Below, piece after piece: positions 35,144 to 43,264 of a stretch of DNA of 64,000 bases. Location of the stretch: positions 434,001-498,000 of the forward strand of contig FQWG01000002.1 of the NCBI GenBank assembly GCA_900129595.1, given 5' to 3'. The position numbers and the translations under genes are program-made. Source of the stretch: Flavobacterium frigidimaris (lineage in GTDB: Bacteria > Bacteroidota > Bacteroidia > Flavobacteriales > Flavobacteriaceae). The notes under the pieces were generated by a model. That model searched no databases, had not been told where the DNA came from, and saw only the letters and a list, made by a program, of their open reading frames with translations. Position 1 is the stretch's first letter. Every line of letters starts with the position of its first letter.

Positions 35144-35665
35144 TTATATACTGAATTCTAAATTGGCAATCAGCTTAATATCTTTTCCTAAAGCTAAACC
35201 TCCGTTATGATTGAACGAATTATAATCTAGTCCAAAATCCTGACGTTTGATATCACCTTTGATCTCGAAAGCTACTTTTTTCTCGCCATTGTAGGTATTA
35301 ACGCCAATAAACTCAGCATCAAGTTCTACTACTCTGGTCACATCTTTTATTGTTAAATCTCCTTTGAAGAAATTGATATTGTTGTTTATTTTTTGAAAAG
35401 AAGTCGATTTAAAACTGATAATCGGATGTTCATCCACATCAAAGAAATCCTGAAGTTGTAAATACGTATCTATTTGTTGAAAACTATCTTTTTTATTATT
35501 GATGTCTAATGAAAACTCAACCGAAGCATCTTCAATTTCGTTATTTTCAATATTCACATAACCACCAAATTTATTAGTAGTTCCTCCCATATAGGCAATT
35601 ATCGAATGTCTCATTTTAATTAAAACATCTGATTGGCTAGAATCTAAGGTCCATGTTGTTTTCAT
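35144..35665 (-). CDS. YceI-like lipid-binding protein
   Basis: A 173-residue lipocalin-like beta-barrel of the YceI family (TWTLDSSQSDVLIKMRHSII at the N-terminus, then FFDVDEHPIISFKSTSF and RQDFGLDYNSF in the middle and end), known to bind isoprenoid or amide lipids. There is no signal peptide, so it stays in the cytoplasm, unlike many family members. It lies 107 bases from the tetR start codon and shares its operators, so it probably belongs to the same stress response, for example handling of a hydrophobic compound. Confidence 0.88.
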   Translation of the reverse strand: MKTTWTLDSSQSDVLIKMRHSIIAYMGGTTNKFGGYVNIENNEIEDASVEFSLDINNKKDSFQQIDTYLQLQDFFDVDEHPIISFKSTSFQKINNNINFFKGDLTIKDVTRVVELDAEFIGVNTYNGEKKVAFEIKGDIKRQDFGLDYNSFNHNGGLALGKDIKLIANLEFSI

Positions 35666-35711
35666 AAATATTTGATTTTACTGAGTTTATAAATTACCCA
35701 AAACCTATTAC

Positions 35712-35739
35712 GGAAACTTTTACAGTGTTTCGAGTTTCC
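35712..35739. promoter_or_regulatory. TetR operator O2 (before yceI)
   Basis: GGAAACT, 14 bases, AGTTTCC: a 28-base dyad just downstream of the yceI -7 box, where a bound repressor would block elongation. Confidence 0.75.
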
Positions 35740-35750
35740 AATTAAAAGTG

Positions 35751-35780
35751 CAAATATAAAAAGGAAACTCTAAACACCAA
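35751..35780 (-). promoter_or_regulatory. promoter of yceI
   Basis: On the minus strand TTG (35778-35780) and TATATTTG (35751-35758) are 19 bases apart, the canonical Bacteroidota spacing. It lies between operators O2 and O3, and O3 covers its -33 box. Confidence 0.7.
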
Positions 35781-35790
35781 GAAAGTTTCC
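35763..35790. promoter_or_regulatory. TetR operator O3 (before yceI)
   Basis: GGAAACT, 14 bases, AGTTTCC again, 28 bases in total, overlapping the -33 box and spacer of the yceI promoter. O2 and O3 centres are 51 bases apart. Confidence 0.75.
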
Positions 35791-35901
35791 AAGTTTTTTT
35801 ATAAATAATTTTAATCTGCTGATAATTAATAGATTTTAAGCGATTTTTAAGGAGAAACCAGCATTTAAAATTTTAAGAAAGAAATAATTCATAATGAATC
35901 G

Positions 35902-35909
35902 TATCTTTG
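35902..35909 (+). promoter_or_regulatory. -7 box of the polyprenyl synthase gene
   Basis: TATCTTTG matches TAnnTTTG, 25 bases before the ATG at 35935; no clear -33 TTG. Confidence 0.4.
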
Positions 35910-35934
35910 AGGCTCGCAATTCAGATTATATTTT

Positions 35935-36909
35935 ATGCACGATATTAGCCAATACCAGGATTTTTTCATCCAATATTTAAAAACCCAAAGCATCAATAAA
36001 GAGCCTAAAAACCTCTACGAACCAATTGAATACATTTTAAGTCTTGGCGGAAAACGTATGCGTCCCGTACTGACTTTAATGACGTCAGAAGTTTTTGATA
36101 CTGATTATACAGCAGCACTTCCTGCAGCAATGGCTGTAGAAGTTTTTCATAATTTCTCCCTTGTTCACGATGATATTATGGATGATGCTCCTTTGCGAAG
36201 AGGACAGGAAACAGTGCATGAAAAATGGGATTTGAATACCGGAATTCTTTCCGGAGACGCGATGCTAATTCTGGCTTATCAGTATTTTGAACAATACGAA
36301 CCAGCCGTTTTTAGGGATTTAGCAAAATTATTCAGCAAAACAGCTCTTGAAGTTTGCGAAGGACAGCAATGGGATGTTGTTTTTGAAAAAAGAAACGATG
36401 TTACGATTCCGGAATATCTTAAAATGATCGAATATAAAACAGCCGTTTTAGTTGCTGCTGCTATGAAAATGGGAGCCATTGTAGCCAAAACTACTGAGAA
36501 AGAAGCTGATTTAATTTACGATTTCGGATTGAATTTAGGATTGGCTTTCCAGCTTCAGGATGATTATCTGGATGCGTTTGGAGATCCTGAAACTTTCGGA
36601 AAACAAGTTGGCGGTGATATTATAGTAAACAAAAAAACCTATTTATACCTGAAAGCACGTGAGTTTTCATCAGCTGAAAAGGCTCTAGCACTAGAAAAAT
36701 TATTCAGTTTACAACTAGATGATAATACGGAGAAAATAACTACTGCAAAAACTATTTTTAATGAATCGGGTGCTTCAAAAGCAACACAAGATGCTATAGA
36801 AATGTATACTTTTAAAGCTTTTGAAACTTTAGAAAAAATGGATATCAACGCTGAAAAGAAAAATATTCTAAGGACTTTTGGAGAGAATTTAATGGGGAGA
36901 AAGGTTTAA
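35935..36909 (+). CDS. polyprenyl (trans-prenyl) diphosphate synthase
   Basis: A 324-residue all-helical prenyl elongase. The first aspartate-rich motif is VHDDIMDDAPLRRG (Asp79, Asp80, Asp83, Asp84) and the second is FQLQDDYLDAFGD. GGKRMRPVL at about 39-47 binds the diphosphate of IPP. It joins IPP units to an allylic diphosphate for quinone or carotenoid precursors; product length cannot be decided from the sequence alone. It is a single gene followed by a strong terminator. Confidence 0.92.
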   Translation: MHDISQYQDFFIQYLKTQSINKEPKNLYEPIEYILSLGGKRMRPVLTLMTSEVFDTDYTAALPAAMAVEVFHNFSLVHDDIMDDAPLRRGQETVHEKWDLNTGILSGDAMLILAYQYFEQYEPAVFRDLAKLFSKTALEVCEGQQWDVVFEKRNDVTIPEYLKMIEYKTAVLVAAAMKMGAIVAKTTEKEADLIYDFGLNLGLAFQLQDDYLDAFGDPETFGKQVGGDIIVNKKTYLYLKAREFSSAEKALALEKLFSLQLDDNTEKITTAKTIFNESGASKATQDAIEMYTFKAFETLEKMDINAEKKNILRTFGENLMGRKV

Positions 36910-36969
36910 TTTTTTTTGCCACAGATTAAATGATTTTAATGATTTTTTTCGCCACTAATTACATACAAT

Positions 36970-37010
36970 AAACCCGACAGGTTTTAAAAAAACCTGTCGG
37001 GTTTGTTTTT
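36970..37010. terminator. strong terminator after the polyprenyl synthase gene
   Basis: A perfect 16-bp stem, AAACCCGACAGGTTTT / AAAACCTGTCGGGTTT, with a 3-base loop and a T-run. It may work for both strands. Confidence 0.85.
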
Positions 37011-37031
37011 CTAAGAACTATCGAAAATGGT

Positions 37032-37084
37032 TTCGACTCCGCTCAGCCTGACATCACGAGTGTCATCCTGAACGGAGTCGAAGG
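37032..37084. repeat. REP-like palindrome
   Basis: The left arm TTCGACTCCGCTCAGCCTGA and the right arm TGTCATCCTGAACGGAGTCG face each other around a short centre. The left 22 bases match 20231-20252 in inverted orientation. It sits between the converging polyprenyl synthase and trehalase genes. Confidence 0.85.
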
Positions 37085-37089
37085 CTCGT

Positions 37090-38958
37090 TTATTCAAAAA
37101 TTTCATCCGGATCAACTAAATCGGATAATTTTTGTTTTAAATCCTCTTTCAAAATTGTCAATCCGTATTGGTAAGAAGCATTCATCCAGCCAAAACCTTC
37201 TTCGGTTATATAATCGAATTCAGTTCCTACGTTTCCGTATTCTGCCAGAATTTTGTGTGAACTTATCGATAAATCAAACTTCTCCGGAATCGTTCCGTTA
37301 TAATCAACCGCATTTCTGGTAATCAGCCAAAGCCAGCGATAAACCATTTCCTGGGCTTCATCGTTAAAATTATAATTGAGTAAACCTTCCCACAAAAGCA
37401 TTTGATGCGGTGCCCAGCCAAACGGATAATCCCACTGTCGAATTGGTGCATTTTCGTCTACACCGGCAATTGATGCTTTGGTACATCCTGCAATTCCGCC
37501 TTTCATTTTAAACCTTGGCAATGTCTTTTTTACTAAAATTTCTGCTTGTTCAGGCGTGCTTATTTTTGCCCAAAGCGGATAAAATGTCGGAGCAGCCTCA
37601 AAAAAATGCTGTTCTTCCTTTACAAAATTATAATCTAAATAACAGCCGTTTTCCGCATTCCAGCACAGTTTGTTGATCTTTTCTTTTCTTGAAGATGCTT
37701 TCGAAAGCCAATATTCACTAGAGAAAGATTTGTCTTCAAAATATTGAAATTCGTTTTTAAAGTATTTTTCAATCAGAAACGCAATATCAGTTTCATATTT
37801 ATAAAGCAGACTATTGATTGCCACCGTATTTAAATTGGCACAAACACCCACTAATCTATTTGTTGTATCGTGGCCGCTTTCGCGCATACTGCGATCGTGA
37901 ATAAAGTACTTATCAAGTTCTTCGTCAACTACTTCTCTTTCGAGGTATTTCTTTTCGAATTCGCGTGTTGACAAATTGTATTTGGGCGCATATTGCTCCA
38001 GAATATCATCAAAATGCCCTTCTTCTACTTCAAACGGAAGTCCGATTCCTTCTGCTTTATAGCGATTTAATCCATTTGCTGTAAGTCGTTTACCTTCTTC
38101 CATCCAAACGGTTTGGTATTCTTTTATAGCGGTTTTCAAATGTCTTTCGATCCAGAAAATATCCGGATTCGATTTTTCTAAAACATCCATTATTAATGAT
38201 GTATAAAGTGGCGGCTGCGTACGGGTCAAATAATAACTACGGTTGGCGTTTAGTATTTTTCCGTAATGATCAATTTGATATTTAAAGTTCTCTGCAATGC
38301 CTAAAGCAAGGTCGATTTTGTCATCAATCAAAAGTCCTTTGGCAATAAAATAACTGTCCCAGCCGTACATTTCATTAAATCTTCCCCCCGGAACTACAAA
38401 CGGAACTCCCGAGATTTCATTGTTTTTTATTTGAAGTGCCAAAGCCAAAATTCCCGGTTTTTTATTCAGCGATAAAACATATTCGGACGAAATGTTTTTA
38501 GGCATTTGAACCACTTTCAACTTTGGAGTGACAGCTTCTAATTTCTTGAAATAATCAAAAACAATTTCGTCGCCAAAAGGCACATACAAATACGCCAGTT
38601 CATTTTCGATCTTATTGTCTTCCAGAATTTTTTTTACACCATCGGCATCAATTGTTCGGGTAAGACCTTTCCAATACAGGTTTTTTATTTTTCCCGAAAT
38701 TCTTTTTACCGGATCTTCGGTGATTTGATTCAGGTCAATGTCGGCAAATTCGGTATTGCTTTTTTTAGCCAAAGCAAGTTCCTGTAACAAATTCGAAAGC
38801 TGATAAGTTCCTTCAATCAATGCAGAATTTCCGTTTTCATCATGCAGTAAAAACTTTTTTGGACCATTATCATCGATCGTTATTTTTTTATCGCCATCAG
38901 TATCTTCCTGAGCCAATAATTTTTCAATGGTTTGGGTTATATGTAATTTAAATTTCAT
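37090..38958 (-). CDS. neutral trehalase with a fungal-type calcium loop (GH37)
   Basis: A 622-residue cytoplasmic enzyme expected to hydrolyse trehalose to two glucose. GH37 signature 1 is PGGRFNEMYGWDSY (190-203); signature 2 starts at Gln508, QWDYPFGWAPHQ. The first 100 residues are not found in TreA/TreF but match the calcium-binding domain of fungal neutral trehalase Nth1 as I remember it: EDTDGDKKITIDDNGPK carries an Asp-rich loop (Asp19, 21, 23, 29, 30), then GTYQLSNLLQEL, PVKRISGKI and GKILNANRSYYL. No phosphorylation-type N-terminal tail precedes it. It overlaps the MFS gene by 11 bases, so the two are coupled. Confidence 0.88.
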   Translation of the reverse strand: MKFKLHITQTIEKLLAQEDTDGDKKITIDDNGPKKFLLHDENGNSALIEGTYQLSNLLQELALAKKSNTEFADIDLNQITEDPVKRISGKIKNLYWKGLTRTIDADGVKKILEDNKIENELAYLYVPFGDEIVFDYFKKLEAVTPKLKVVQMPKNISSEYVLSLNKKPGILALALQIKNNEISGVPFVVPGGRFNEMYGWDSYFIAKGLLIDDKIDLALGIAENFKYQIDHYGKILNANRSYYLTRTQPPLYTSLIMDVLEKSNPDIFWIERHLKTAIKEYQTVWMEEGKRLTANGLNRYKAEGIGLPFEVEEGHFDDILEQYAPKYNLSTREFEKKYLEREVVDEELDKYFIHDRSMRESGHDTTNRLVGVCANLNTVAINSLLYKYETDIAFLIEKYFKNEFQYFEDKSFSSEYWLSKASSRKEKINKLCWNAENGCYLDYNFVKEEQHFFEAAPTFYPLWAKISTPEQAEILVKKTLPRFKMKGGIAGCTKASIAGVDENAPIRQWDYPFGWAPHQMLLWEGLLNYNFNDEAQEMVYRWLWLITRNAVDYNGTIPEKFDLSISSHKILAEYGNVGTEFDYITEEGFGWMNASYQYGLTILKEDLKQKLSDLVDPDEIFE

Positions 38959-40168
38959 CTTTTGCAGTTATTTTTTTGAGAATAAAAAAGGATATTAATA
39001 ATAAAGACATTGGAATTAAAGTAAAGTAAAATGCATTTTCCGGCCCTTCATTTTTAAACAGCCAGCCCGTTATTCTGGAACCTAATGTGCCGCCAAGAGC
39101 AGAGAAAATCACAATTAATCCGGTCATGGAGCTTTGTAAATTTTTAGGCAAAGCACTCAGTACAATCGAATTTAATAAAGGATAAATAGGTGCAATAAAT
39201 AGTCCGATCAAAGGAAATGCAAAACCTATTAAAGGAATATCAGAAAGTGCATTGATCCTTTTTACTTCTAAACCCACTGTTTTTGGAAGTACAAAAATCA
39301 CAATCAGCATAGCTGAAAAAATACAGAAACTTAAAACCCAGATCCAGTTTACTTTTTTAGTTACAATACCAGCAATCAACCTTCCAATTGCTAATGAAAT
39401 GGCCAAAATACTCGCCATCATAATACTGATATTCTCCGGTAAATGAAGCACTTTTGTATTAAAAGTTGGCAGCCACGAAAGAATCCCCTGTTCGATCATG
39501 ACAAACAAAAAGACACTAATAACAAAAATAACTGTTAGTAATTTTGCCATTAACCGGAACATTTGCAGAAAATCATCTTTGAGGTTTGCTCCTGCCGAAA
39601 CTTCGGGTTCTTCGAATTTTACAAAAAATAAAAACAAAAATGACAAGAACGATAATGCGGCCAGAAACCAATACACATTCAACCATGAATCAGGATCTTC
39701 TTCGTGATTGAAAGCCGGAAATAAAAAATAAGCCAATGCAATTCCCACCATAAAAAAACCTTCGATACTGCTCATTAAAGCGTTGTGTTCTTTTTTGGTT
39801 TCGGTAACAGTTCCTATCAGCGAATAAACCGAAACTTTGATCAGCGCAAATGAAACCCCAACAGTTGCAAAAAGAATTTTAGCATTATCAAAAGAGTTTC
39901 CAAAATACATCGAAATACAAGCCAAAGTCACCAACGCCAAACCTATCAACATCGATTTTCGATACCCTATTCTGGGTAAAAAAGAGGCTATAAAAAAGGA
40001 TACAATAGCAATGGGCATGTCTTTGAAAGCTTCTAAAATACTCGCCTGAACTTCATCTACTCCATAATTTTTCTGCGATTTTAAAATCACAATGCCTACA
40101 CTATTCAATAAAATAGCGAAGACAAAATAATTGAGGTAAAGTGAGATTTTAATTCCTATGTTTTTCAT
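38948..40168 (-). CDS. MFS sugar permease (probable trehalose or disaccharide)
   Basis: The start at 40168 (406 residues, MKNIGIKISLYLNYFVFA) is preferred because the 19 codons upstream are charged and not membrane-like. Twelve helices are visible, with motif-A region FLPRIGYRKSMLIG between helices 2 and 3. Its coupling to the trehalase gene (11-base overlap), a TonB receptor upstream and a LacI regulator suggests it carries trehalose or a trehalose-containing sugar across the inner membrane; substrate is inferred. Confidence 0.8.
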   Translation of the reverse strand: MKNIGIKISLYLNYFVFAILLNSVGIVILKSQKNYGVDEVQASILEAFKDMPIAIVSFFIASFLPRIGYRKSMLIGLALVTLACISMYFGNSFDNAKILFATVGVSFALIKVSVYSLIGTVTETKKEHNALMSSIEGFFMVGIALAYFLFPAFNHEEDPDSWLNVYWFLAALSFLSFLFLFFVKFEEPEVSAGANLKDDFLQMFRLMAKLLTVIFVISVFLFVMIEQGILSWLPTFNTKVLHLPENISIMMASILAISLAIGRLIAGIVTKKVNWIWVLSFCIFSAMLIVIFVLPKTVGLEVKRINALSDIPLIGFAFPLIGLFIAPIYPLLNSIVLSALPKNLQSSMTGLIVIFSALGGTLGSRITGWLFKNEGPENAFYFTLIPMSLLLISFFILKKITAKDEI

Positions 40169-40297
40169 TTTTTGTTGATGTAATTTTTGTTTCCCATTGT
40201 TTGGGGTTACGTTGCGACGACGCATTGCTGTGTATCTCTACAATAACTGTATATATATTATTTTAACCTGTTAGTCGTAATGCTAAAAATTTAATTA

Positions 40298-40433
40298 AAC
40301 ACATAGAAACATAGATTTTTTATGTGTATAAAAAAAGTAAATCAAAAAGAAACTCGTTTCTCACATAGCTATGTGTATTAATGCAAGTGAAACGCTTTTT
40401 TTTCATTTCAATAATTCTATGTTTCTATGTGTT
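40298..40433. repeat. structured inverted-repeat element between receptor and permease genes
   Basis: An 18-base arm AACACATAGAAACATAGA (40298-40315) has its exact complement at 40416-40433. Between them lies the perfect 14-base palindrome CACATAGCTATGTG (40362-40375). Confidence 0.8.
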
Positions 40434-40460
40434 AAAATAATTACACCCAACAGGCTAAAT

Positions 40461-43100
40461 CTAGAAATTAATCGCTACCGAAAATCTAAACGCACGTCCC
40501 AAAATAGGTCTTGCCATAAACACATCGCTTGCTGCAGAGGTTGTTTGTCTTGGATCTCCTTCTGTTAAACCAATTTCGTTGAATAAGTTCGAAGCATCAA
40601 CTGCAAAACGAAGATTATTGTAACGGTAATTCAAACCTGCTCCTACTTCTTTATAAGCCGGCAGAACTTGTTTATTATCCTGGTTTGTAAATTTCTTGTC
40701 ATAATAAGAGAACTGAACATAAGCCGTAAGATCTTTTGTAATATCTACTTCCGGTCTTAGGTTACAGAAAAACTTAGGGATTCTTCGTGCTGTATTTCCA
40801 TTAAAATTAAAAGCAGAACCGTCAGCATTTGTACCTGTAAAATTATCGTATTCCGGTTTTTGAACGGTAAATGTAAAATTCAGTTTTACAATACTATATC
40901 TTGCATTCGTTTCTACTTCAAGACCAATATTGTTGACATCGGCAAATTTATTCTCAGAACTTCCGTCAGATAAAATATCCGTAAAAGCAACATTCTTTAA
41001 ATTCATGTGAAATAAATTCGCATTTACAGAGAAGAATGAACTGGCATATTTATATCCTAATTCGATCTGATTTACTTCAGTATTCTGAAGTTTGCTTAAA
41101 TCAGCGGCGTTGTCATAAAATGATTCTTCGATAGGCGATCTGAAACCATGGCTATAACGGGCATAAGAAGCCATTTTATCATTAAATTTATAATTTCCTG
41201 CCGCAGTATACGACCATTCGCTCACGTCATATCTCCAATATGTATACGGATTTCCTTTTACTGTTGTTACTGCATCATCAGCCGTATTATTGTCTAAAAT
41301 CCCTAAGTTTTCAGCACCAAATCTGGCGTTATCTCTGTAGCCCGAATATTTATCTTTGTTGTATCTTAAACCAGCATTGAAAGTCAGATTATCTGTAGCT
41401 TTAATTTCTGCGTCAGCATAAATATCATTCAAAACACCTTTCGTTTGGGCGTCTCTTTCTAACCAGGTGATTCTTTCTACACCGTTCCAGGTATGATCAA
41501 CTCCGGTAGTATTGTCTTTTACATTTAATAATCTCGGATCGTCTGAAACACCCACTAAATAAGAATTCCAGTTCCAGTATTGACTTGATTTCCAGTTCGA
41601 ATAATAGTAACCGGCAGTTAATTTTACAGGATCTAAATCAAAATTGAAAGAGAAATTATTTGCAAAATTGTTCATCTTTTTCTCGATATGCCAAAGATCA
41701 GCTCTCATAATCAGAGCATTTGGGTCCAGCGTTTGTCCGTTATCTACATAAGAATACGTCAGATTACTTGCTGTTGTATTTTGAACGCTTGTGGCGTAAG
41801 CATCTTGTGTCCATGGACCACCATTGGGAAAAATAGCATTGTAATCCAAATCGATATTGGTATTTTTGAAAGCATTTTTGAAAGTCACTTTCTCAGATAT
41901 TTTCTTTTTGAATTCAGCTCCAATGGAGTTGATAACCGGATGAGAACCATTTTCTAAATCAGCACTAAACGTCCCTCCTCCATATTGAGGCACATTCAAA
42001 CGGCTTAAATTTACTGAAGTCAACGTTCCGTAATTTGGATTAAAACCAGGGATTCCTTCAATTTTTCCGTTGTTGCTTTTTAGCGGAATTGGCAAATAAA
42101 ACGCATTTCTGTCATCAAGGTGTTTGAAGTTAATTCTCAAATAATCGTCATCATCAAATTTATACGTTATGTTCCCTTTTATCTGACCCCCTTTATTGGC
42201 TGTGAAACCAGTATTTCTAACGCCATTATCCGCTCTATAAAAACCTCCAACATTAAAAAATAATTTATCCTGAATTAGAGCGCCTGATAAATTAAGATCT
42301 GTTCTGAACATTCCGTAATCTGAAGTCGTAAATTTTGCTCTTCCCATAAATTCATTCTGACCTGTTTTCGAAATAAAATTGATAATTCCACCCGGAGCAT
42401 TGTTAGCAAATATTGAGGCAGAACCTCCGCGAACGGCTTCCATTTTGCTTACGGTTTCATCTAATCTGTAAAAAGTATCGGCGTTGGCAAATTGCAAAGC
42501 TCCATCTTCAAAAACCGGTAATCCGTCTTCCTGAATTTGTACATATTCATACGCTCCCGCAGATGGGATTCCTCTTGCGAAAAGGTTATTTCCTATTTCT
42601 CCTCCTGATGCTTCAACTACAAATCCCGGAATGGTCTGCAGTAATGCCGCTGTACTTGATGGCGCTCTGTCTTCGATTGCCTTTGCTCCCATTGTCGTAA
42701 TCGCAACACTAGACTCCAATTTAGATCTTGGCGTTGATGATCCTGTGACCACAACTTCTTTAAGACTTTGTGATTCTCCTTCAAGCAGTAAATTTACTTC
42801 GAGAGATTCTCCTTCTTTTATGGCAATTTTTTTCTCGAAGGTTTTATATCCCACATTGGTTGCGATAATGGTATACGTTCCTGCTTCGACATTCGAGAAC
42901 GAATATCCTCCATTTTCATCTGTAATCGTATTTTTCCCTGTTTCCTTAATCGACACATTTGCTCCGGGAATGGTTACTCCGCTGTCGTCGAGTACTTTTC
43001 CGGAAACCGTATTTTGATTTTGGGCAAACCCTTTATTTGGTAAAAAAAACAGGCAGAACATTAAAAATAATGTACCTAAATACTGGTGTAGCTTTTTCAT
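40461..43100 (-). CDS. TonB-dependent outer-membrane receptor (trehalose locus)
   Basis: An 879-residue receptor. After the signal peptide (to about residue 26, NKGFAQ) comes a carboxypeptidase-regulatory-like domain (GKVLDDSGVTIPGANVSIKE), then the plug (EVVVTGSSTPRSKLESSV, AIEDRAPSSTAALLQTIPGF) and a 22-strand barrel ending in RAFRFSVAINF, with the C-terminal Phe. There is no SusD-like partner gene, so it is not a SusCD pair. It is the first gene of the trehalase operon and faces a LacI gene across two palindromes. Substrate is inferred from neighbours: trehalose or an oligosaccharide. Confidence 0.85.
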   Translation of the reverse strand: MKKLHQYLGTLFLMFCLFFLPNKGFAQNQNTVSGKVLDDSGVTIPGANVSIKETGKNTITDENGGYSFSNVEAGTYTIIATNVGYKTFEKKIAIKEGESLEVNLLLEGESQSLKEVVVTGSSTPRSKLESSVAITTMGAKAIEDRAPSSTAALLQTIPGFVVEASGGEIGNNLFARGIPSAGAYEYVQIQEDGLPVFEDGALQFANADTFYRLDETVSKMEAVRGGSASIFANNAPGGIINFISKTGQNEFMGRAKFTTSDYGMFRTDLNLSGALIQDKLFFNVGGFYRADNGVRNTGFTANKGGQIKGNITYKFDDDDYLRINFKHLDDRNAFYLPIPLKSNNGKIEGIPGFNPNYGTLTSVNLSRLNVPQYGGGTFSADLENGSHPVINSIGAEFKKKISEKVTFKNAFKNTNIDLDYNAIFPNGGPWTQDAYATSVQNTTASNLTYSYVDNGQTLDPNALIMRADLWHIEKKMNNFANNFSFNFDLDPVKLTAGYYYSNWKSSQYWNWNSYLVGVSDDPRLLNVKDNTTGVDHTWNGVERITWLERDAQTKGVLNDIYADAEIKATDNLTFNAGLRYNKDKYSGYRDNARFGAENLGILDNNTADDAVTTVKGNPYTYWRYDVSEWSYTAAGNYKFNDKMASYARYSHGFRSPIEESFYDNAADLSKLQNTEVNQIELGYKYASSFFSVNANLFHMNLKNVAFTDILSDGSSENKFADVNNIGLEVETNARYSIVKLNFTFTVQKPEYDNFTGTNADGSAFNFNGNTARRIPKFFCNLRPEVDITKDLTAYVQFSYYDKKFTNQDNKQVLPAYKEVGAGLNYRYNNLRFAVDASNLFNEIGLTEGDPRQTTSAASDVFMARPILGRAFRFSVAINF

Positions 43101-43139
43101 TTTCTTGTTTGGTTAGTTAGTAATTATGGTTATCACTGT

Positions 43140-43147
43140 CAAACTTA
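43140..43147 (-). promoter_or_regulatory. -7 box of the TonB receptor operon
   Basis: TAAGTTTG on the minus strand, 39 bases before the ATG at 43100. The LacI palindromes at 43182-43218 lie just upstream, where a regulator could act as activator or block. Confidence 0.45.
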
Positions 43148-43181
43148 ACTACAAATCATAAAGGAATTTACGAATTAAAAA

Positions 43182-43218
43182 TCGAAAACGTTTTCGAAAA
43201 GACCTAAAACGTTTTCGA
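43182..43218. promoter_or_regulatory. tandem LacI-type operators
   Basis: TCGAAAACGTTTTCGA (43182-43197) is a perfect 16-base palindrome. A second AAAACGTTTTCGA (43206-43218) has the perfect core AAAACGTTTT. Their centres are 21 bases apart, two helical turns, so both face the same side. The AACGTT core is the LacI-family operator form. Confidence 0.75.
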
Positions 43219-43264
43219 AACTTAAAAACTTATCAATACAGTTTATTTTTAGTACTTTTATTTC

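Noticed and set aside
40461..43100. TonB receptor considered as a SusC partner of a SusCD pair
   Set aside because: No SusD-like lipoprotein gene follows; the next gene in the operon is an MFS permease.
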